A DNA stretch of 9,154 bases, taken from positions 1 to 9,154 of the forward strand of contig JAITGJ010000089.1 of assembly GCA_031280705.1 (NCBI GenBank), written 5' to 3'. The notes below the pieces were generated by a model. The model saw only the letters and a program-made list of their open reading frames with translations. It searched no databases and was not told where the DNA came from. Each line of letters opens with the position of its first letter. Within the stretch, counting starts at the first letter, position 1. The stretch comes from Spirochaetaceae bacterium (lineage in GTDB: Bacteria > Spirochaetota > Spirochaetia > Treponematales > Breznakiellaceae). This document shows, one piece after another, positions 6,585 through 9,154 of the stretch. Both the position numbers and the translations under genes were made by a program.

Positions 6585-6791
6585 GTTGCGGCGGGTAAGG
6601 ACATCCCGTACAACACGCGCCGCCAGAACCGCCGGCCGCGTGAAAACGCCCTTTTATTTTCGGCATAAAACGGCGCGTCCCGCAGGGAAAGACCGGGAAA
6701 ACCCGCGTATCATCGGGCCGCGCGCCGGTCTCCCGGACGGACCCGGCCCCCGCGCGTTATTGAGAGCGCCGCGCCTCCCCTCCCCCGCCGC
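6585..6791. other. Non-coding spacer between ppiC and the tRNA-Leu promoter
   Basis: I see no gene here. Besides the terminator-like hairpin at 6643-6675, the stretch about 6715-6760 has mutually complementary CGCGCG and CCGG/GAC-type blocks that could fold into a strong G+C-rich stem soon after the ppiC stop. It has no T-run. Confidence 0.5.
6643..6675 (-). terminator. Weak intrinsic terminator after ppiC
   Basis: The minus strand forms a stem of ten pairs with one internal mismatch (6675-6665 with 6657-6647) around a seven-base loop, followed by TTTT (6646-6643). The lower stem is A-T rich and the T-run short, so efficiency would be modest. It separates the ppiC unit from the tRNA promoter 60 bp on. 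Confidence 0.5.
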
Positions 6792-7073
6792 TTACCCGTC
6801 CTTGCGCCCGGTACACTTGATAAGGTGATACCCAAACTGTGTCTGCACGACATCGCTCACCGAACCGGGGGAAATACGCTTTACCGCCGACTCAAAGGGC
6901 GCGACCATCTTGCCCGGCCCAAACCAGCCGAGATCGCCGCCGGAAGACTTTGAGGGACAGGTGGAATATTGCCGCGCGAGGGACTCAAAATTGCCGCCCT
7001 GCTTGACGCGCCGCAGGAGATCTTCCGCGAGCGCGCGGTCCTTCACCAAAATATGACTTGCCTTCCATTCCAT
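6792..7073 (-). CDS. ppiC: Stand-alone parvulin peptidyl-prolyl isomerase
   Basis: Parvulins catalyse cis-trans isomerisation of X-Pro bonds during folding. The 93-aa product is the length of E. coli PpiC, whose pattern it follows: ASHILVKDRALAEDLL (5-20), GGDLGWFGPGKMVAPF (45-60) and QTQFGYHLIK (77-86). The parvulin catalytic-site residues are present: His7, Cys39, Asp47 and His83. There is no signal peptide or chaperone domain, so it should be cytoplasmic. The ATG at 7071-7073 has GGAGG five bases upstream. The frame is open for 21 more codons, but those contain the promoter-like box and no ribosome-binding site. A strong terminator upstream isolates it from the hypothetical genes, so it is probably monocistronic. 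The symbol is by similarity to E. coli. Confidence 0.92.
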   Translation of the reverse strand: MEWKASHILVKDRALAEDLLRRVKQGGNFESLARQYSTCPSKSSGGDLGWFGPGKMVAPFESAVKRISPGSVSDVVQTQFGYHLIKCTGRKDG

Positions 7074-7122
7074 GGGAACCTCCAGAACCGCCCGGACAGA
7101 GGCGGCGGAATCAGTATACCGC

Positions 7123-7128
7123 AGAGGG
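7123..7128 (-). promoter_or_regulatory. Possible -10 box of ppiC
   Basis: TATACT on the minus strand (one base from consensus) lies about 50 bases before the ppiC ATG and just beyond the upstream terminator, which is where a promoter is needed. No recognisable -35 stands at 16-18 bp, because the position falls in the terminator stem. Support is therefore weak. Confidence 0.35.
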
Positions 7129-7134
7129 CGCGGC

Positions 7135-7171
7135 AAAAAAAAGCCCCGGGGAAAGGAGTAAACCCCGGGGC
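7135..7171 (-). terminator. Strong intrinsic terminator after the hypothetical gene pair
   Basis: On the minus strand GCCCCGGGG (7171-7163) pairs perfectly with CCCCGGGGC (7151-7143) around an 11-base loop and is followed by eight Ts (7142-7135). The all-G-C nine-pair stem plus T8 is the clearest terminator in the window. It ends the 8847-7310 unit, about 140 bases past the last stop codon. Confidence 0.93.
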
Positions 7172-7276
7172 AAGGAAAAGGGAAGGAGGAATAGAAAACA
7201 TCACTGACCCGACGGTCAATCTGTTTATTTTAGAAACAAGCGCGTGCGGGAAAGGTAACAGCGGCGGAAACAATTT

Positions 7277-7294
7277 GCGGCGCATCCGCGCCGC
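7277..7294 (-). other. GC hairpin just after the 83-aa gene
   Basis: GCGGCGC and GCGCCGC (7277-7283 and 7288-7294) pair perfectly around a four-base loop 16 bases past the stop at 7310. The following AAATTGTTT is only partly T-rich. It may stabilise the 3' end, or be a first weak termination point ahead of the strong terminator. Confidence 0.45.
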
Positions 7295-7309
7295 GCATAC
7301 CGGATATCA

Positions 7310-7561
7310 TCAGCCTGTTTCGGCGCGCCATTCGGCAAGGACCCGCTCGTGGGCGGCTATGGTTGCGCTGAGGCTTATATCCTGAACTTCGCCCCGGCCG
7401 CCCCAGTCCGCGCCATCCATGATGTACAGACTCGCGAGGGTTCCCTCAAGGTCCGCCGCCGAAAAAGAAGGATCCCGTTCCCGGCGGCGCATGATGCCCC
7501 GGACGCTGTCCGCGAATATCTCCCGGTACCGCTTTTCCCGCCAATCCACGGAACCGGCCAT
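7310..7561 (-). CDS. Hypothetical protein, 83 aa
   Basis: I do not recognise this small protein. It is hydrophilic with a basic N-terminal half (DWREKRYREIFADSVRGIMR, residues 6-25) and a C-terminal half of probable helices (LEGTLASLYIMDGADWGGRG and ISLSATIAAHERVLAEW). No signal peptide, membrane segment, Cys pair or known motif is visible, so it is probably cytoplasmic. Its ATG (7559-7561) overlaps the stop of the larger upstream gene as TAATG, with GGAG about ten bases upstream, so the two are co-transcribed and probably translationally coupled. It is likely real because of this overlap, the clean frame and the terminator downstream. Function cannot be inferred from the partner, which is also unknown. 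Confidence 0.72.
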   Translation of the reverse strand: MAGSVDWREKRYREIFADSVRGIMRRRERDPSFSAADLEGTLASLYIMDGADWGGRGEVQDISLSATIAAHERVLAEWRAETG

Positions 7562-8847
7562 TATTCAGCGTCTCCGTATACGGCCCGGCGGCGGATGATC
7601 CGCGCCCCCGTGGGAACAAGGTAGCCCGCCCGGCGCGCGAGCACGGTTTCCCGCCGCTCCGTCCAGTTGCCCCGCCCGTCATGCCCGTAGTCAAAACGGG
7701 AATCAAACGTAAGGCCGCCGTCCACGCTCATCCCGGAAAACCGGCGGAGGAGGCTGTTTTCGTCCCACTGAAAGCGAAAGACGCTTGGCGTCAAGACGCT
7801 TGGCGTCAAGACGCCCGGAATCGGCGCGTCAAGACGCGATGCGTCAGGGCTCCGCGCATCCTGCGGCGCGGACGGTTCCCCCGTCAACGCGGGCGCGCCA
7901 AGACGCGGTGTGTCCACCGGACGCGGCGCATCTTGATGTGATGCGTCTTGACGCGGCACAGGAACAGGCCGGTTCCAGTACCGGGGGAGGCCGTCCCCAA
8001 AACGGGCGGAATAATCAGAACCGGGCGCGGCTATGCCCGAAACCATACCGAAGCTGTCATAAAAATACAGAACCGGGGACGAAACCGTTTCTCCGGCGGC
8101 GTTTCCGTCCGGTTCCGGAGAAAGTCCGGCGGCAAGGGAGGCCCATTCCGTGCGGTAGAGGGGCGGAAACGGCTCCGGGGATCCGGGGGCAAAGGTATAG
8201 GTAAAAACGCCCGCCGCTTCCCCCGTTTCGCCGTACCAGGTTTCGCCTGCCCGGCCGCCCCGGTATTCAAGCGCGGCGAAATACCAGACGCCGCGTTCAC
8301 CGCCGCCAAAAACGCGGCAGAGCGAAGGGAGCGCGGGATCGTCATCCTGAAAGGCAAGAAATTCCACCGTCCAGAGCGTTTCGCCGCCGGGAGCGGACAC
8401 CCGGAATCCCGTGTAACGCCCCGCGTCTTGACGCGAGGCGTCTTGACGCGAGGCGTCTTCGATAAAAGACACCTGGTGAAAGCCGTCCGGGAACGGAAAG
8501 GGAAATTCCCGCGCGATTCCGGCGCGGTCCCGGCGGAAACGGTACTCCCCCTCCTCCGTAATCAGGGTAACGGACGACGCGCCTCGTACCATAAAGGCGT
8601 CCGGCGGAAAAGAAAGGGGCCAGTCGGGCCGCCAGAGCGCCGCTCCCCGGTGCGCCGCGGCAAGGACGGGAATCAGGGGTACGGGAGACATCGCGCCGGA
8701 AACGTCCGGCGCGGCGCCGGACGCGCCGCCGGTTTCTTCTGCCGGGAGGGCCGGGAAGACGAGCGCCGCGAGGACGAACACGCATACCCCGCGTGAAAGG
8801 ACATGAAACGGGGACCGTCTTGACGGCCCGCCCCGAGAACCGGACAT
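7561..8847 (-). CDS. Secreted hypothetical protein with repeat-derived linkers
   Basis: I do not recognise the family. The 428-aa product begins with a basic segment (SRGGPSRRSPFHVLSR) and a hydrophobic core (residues 20-34) ending PALPA-E, a likely signal peptide cleaved near Ala36; it is not a convincing lipoprotein. The mature part is rich in aromatic and beta-type segments. Two regions are low complexity: RQDAS pentapeptides at about 131-142, and a Pro/Asp/Ala-rich linker (about 296-356) with DAS, RLDAP and VLTPS units, encoded by a palindromic DNA repeat. After it, FQWDENSLLRRF and FDYGHDGRGNWTERRE faintly recall YD/RHS motifs. I chose the ATG at 8845-8847 over the GTG six bases upstream; neither has a ribosome-binding site, and a TATACT box ends eight bases before the ATG. 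It is the first gene of a pair with the 83-aa gene. Confidence 0.75.
   Translation of the reverse strand: MSGSRGGPSRRSPFHVLSRGVCVFVLAALVFPALPAEETGGASGAAPDVSGAMSPVPLIPVLAAAHRGAALWRPDWPLSFPPDAFMVRGASSVTLITEEGEYRFRRDRAGIAREFPFPFPDGFHQVSFIEDASRQDASRQDAGRYTGFRVSAPGGETLWTVEFLAFQDDDPALPSLCRVFGGGERGVWYFAALEYRGGRAGETWYGETGEAAGVFTYTFAPGSPEPFPPLYRTEWASLAAGLSPEPDGNAAGETVSSPVLYFYDSFGMVSGIAAPGSDYSARFGDGLPRYWNRPVPVPRQDASHQDAPRPVDTPRLGAPALTGEPSAPQDARSPDASRLDAPIPGVLTPSVLTPSVFRFQWDENSLLRRFSGMSVDGGLTFDSRFDYGHDGRGNWTERRETVLARRAGYLVPTGARIIRRRAVYGDAE
7780..7954. repeat. Cluster of GCGTC-NN-GACGC palindromic repeats in the secreted gene
   Basis: Perfect copies of GCGTCAAGACGC lie at 7788-7799, 7803-7814 and 7826-7837, and the opposite orientation GCGTCTTGACGC at 7943-7954. 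The first two sit in a 15-bp tandem unit (AAGACGCTTGGCGTC). A diverged copy at 7928-7939 (GCATCTTGATGT) keeps pairing through paired changes and a G-U. Copies are read as RQDA, RLDA and VLTP, that is in both orientations and two frames. The cluster forms the linker near residues 296-356 of the protein. Confidence 0.9.
8423..8460. repeat. Second cluster of the same palindromic repeat
   Basis: Two exact 15-bp units, GCGTCTTGACGCGAG (8423-8437 and 8438-8452), are followed by a partial third (8453-8459). Each contains the palindrome GCGTC-TT-GACGC. They encode RQDAS pentapeptides at about residues 131-142 of the secreted protein. A related palindrome, CCGTCTTGACGG (8815-8826), lies in the signal-peptide codons and is read in yet another frame (PSRR). 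Confidence 0.9.
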
Positions 8848-8854
8848 GGACACG

Positions 8855-8860
8855 AGTATA
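8855..8860 (-). promoter_or_regulatory. Possible -10 box for a leaderless transcript
   Basis: TATACT on the minus strand lies immediately before the start region of the secreted protein. Transcription 6-8 bases downstream would begin at or next to the GTG/ATG start codons, which lack a ribosome-binding site. No good -35 box stands 16-18 bp upstream, so this rests on one hexamer and its position. Confidence 0.4.
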
Positions 8861-8953
8861 CCGGAACGGCGCTCAAACCGCTACGCTTATGCGCGGGGCT
8901 CCCCCGGAGCCGGTAGATGGCCCTGCGCCGCCGCACCATAACGGAGCCGCCGC
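8861..8953. other. Divergent intergenic region with a small hairpin
   Basis: This separates the minus-strand secreted gene from the plus-strand promoter. GGCTCC and GGAGCC (8897-8902 and 8906-8911) form a six-pair stem with a CCC loop. I see no gene or T-run. Confidence 0.45.
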
Positions 8954-8982
8954 TTGACCAAAAAAAGTTTCAAGCGTAAGAT
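8954..8982 (+). promoter_or_regulatory. Sigma-70-type promoter of the plus-strand gene
   Basis: TTGACC (8954-8959), an A-rich 17-bp spacer and TAAGAT (8977-8982) match five and four of six consensus bases. Transcription would start near 8989, about 76 nt before the ATG at 9065. It is the only convincing plus-strand signal in the window. Confidence 0.75.
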
Positions 8983-8999
8983 TCGGCATACGTCTGTAT

Positions 9000-9025
9000 G
9001 GCGTACCGTACCCGCCGGGTACGCC
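9000..9025 (+). promoter_or_regulatory. Leader with two mutually exclusive stems
   Basis: GGCGTACC (9000-9007) can pair with GGTACGCC (9018-9025), or GTACCC (9008-9013) with GGGTAC (9017-9022). The two stems share bases 9018-9022, so only one can form at a time. The leader lies between promoter and start codon. A switch-like role is speculative, because the region is short and no ligand-binding core is apparent. Confidence 0.5.
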
Positions 9026-9064
9026 GTGCCTTTGGGCGCGGAATTAAGCGTAAAGGAGCTATCG

Positions 9065-9151
9065 ATGAATCTAAAACAAAACCGGTTAATTTGGCGCCCC
9101 CCCCCCCGGCCCCGGGGGGGGATCGATGGGGGAGGCGGATGTGGGGGTTAG
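9065..9151 (+). CDS. Start of an unidentified plus-strand gene, lost at the window edge
   Basis: ATG at 9065 has AAAGGAG about six bases upstream and a good promoter and leader before it, so translation very probably starts here. The first residues are MNLKQNRLIW. From about 9094 the sequence becomes runs of C and G, and the frame reaches TAG at 9149-9151 in what looks like erroneous terminal sequence. The true product cannot be named. The stop should not be taken as the real end. A frame open from TTG at 8954 overlaps the promoter and has no ribosome-binding site, so the later ATG is preferred. Confidence 0.6.
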   Translation: MNLKQNRLIWRPPPRPRGGIDGGGGCGG

Positions 9152-9154
9152 GGG
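9096..9154. other. Homopolymer-rich, probably erroneous right edge
   Basis: A run of eleven Cs, then a long G run and several further G-rich blocks, fill the last 60 bases. This is unlike anything else in the window and typical of low-quality read ends. Nothing in it should be interpreted biologically without resequencing. Confidence 0.7.

Noticed and set aside
6427..6666. Short minus-strand frame with GAF-type repeats
   Set aside because: The repeats come from the 18-bp DNA units. The frame runs into tRNA-Leu and covers the tRNA promoter, and there is no ribosome-binding site.
7191..7219. Promoter TTGACC-17-TTCTAT upstream of ppiC
   Set aside because: The -10 matches only three consensus bases, and the strong terminator at 7171-7135 would stop its transcript before ppiC.
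7948..8796. 282-codon plus-strand frame opposite the secreted protein gene
   Set aside because: It is an Arg/Gly-rich antisense shadow without a ribosome-binding site. The minus-strand frame has a signal peptide, a coupled downstream gene and a terminator.

Overview
The window reads as a spirochaete chromosome fragment, most probably a G+C-rich Treponema (perhaps a gut or termite-gut lineage). The main evidence is EF-Tu, whose signatures (KGSAF, EEGGRHSPFF, RTTDITGT, IREGGKTVASGQV) match the treponemal EF-Tu pattern as I remember it. The S10-operon proteins and a double cyclic-nucleotide-domain protein fit the same assignment. This is recognition from memory, not a database result. Almost every gene is on the minus strand, so the region is described here from right to left.

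Right edge (about 8850-9154): a good plus-strand promoter and structured leader drive a gene that begins at 9065. That gene is lost within about 30 bases, in homopolymer-rich sequence that looks like a poor contig end. Divergent from it, on the minus strand, is a two-gene unit: a secreted hypothetical protein of 428 aa (8847-7561) with overlapping stop/start TAATG to an 83-aa hypothetical protein (7561-7310). The large hypothetical gene carries clusters of a 12-bp near-palindrome, GCGTC-TT/AA-GACGC. It is read in both orientations and in different frames, which suggests a proliferating repeat inside coding DNA. A strong intrinsic terminator (7171-7135) follows.

Middle (5100-7075): a stand-alone parvulin prolyl isomerase (ppiC-like); then a good promoter, four 18-bp tandem palindromic repeats and tRNA-Leu(UAA); then, only 26 bp after the tRNA, a 411-aa protein with two cyclic-nucleotide-binding domains. 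The first domain has lost its phosphate-binding residues. The second is intact and is followed by a Crp-like helix-turn-helix.

Left half (1-5035): ribosomal and elongation-factor genes in the order rpsL-rpsG-(512 bp)-tuf-rpsJ-rplC-rplD-rplW-rplB. This joins a str-type cluster lacking fusA to the start of an S10 operon. Promoters precede rpsL and tuf. An intrinsic terminator followed by a second hairpin lies between tuf and rpsJ, and an unusual 175-bp gap with two hairpins separates rpsJ and rplC. rplB is cut by the left edge, where the last 50 or so bases depart from the L2 consensus and reach an in-frame TGA. Both ends therefore look like unreliable contig edges.

Most of the window is housekeeping. 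I see no phage, CRISPR, IS element or defence system. The less ordinary material is the two short-palindrome repeat families, the tRNA/regulator arrangement, the half-degenerate cyclic-nucleotide protein, and an Asn at the EF-Tu position equivalent to E. coli Tyr160.
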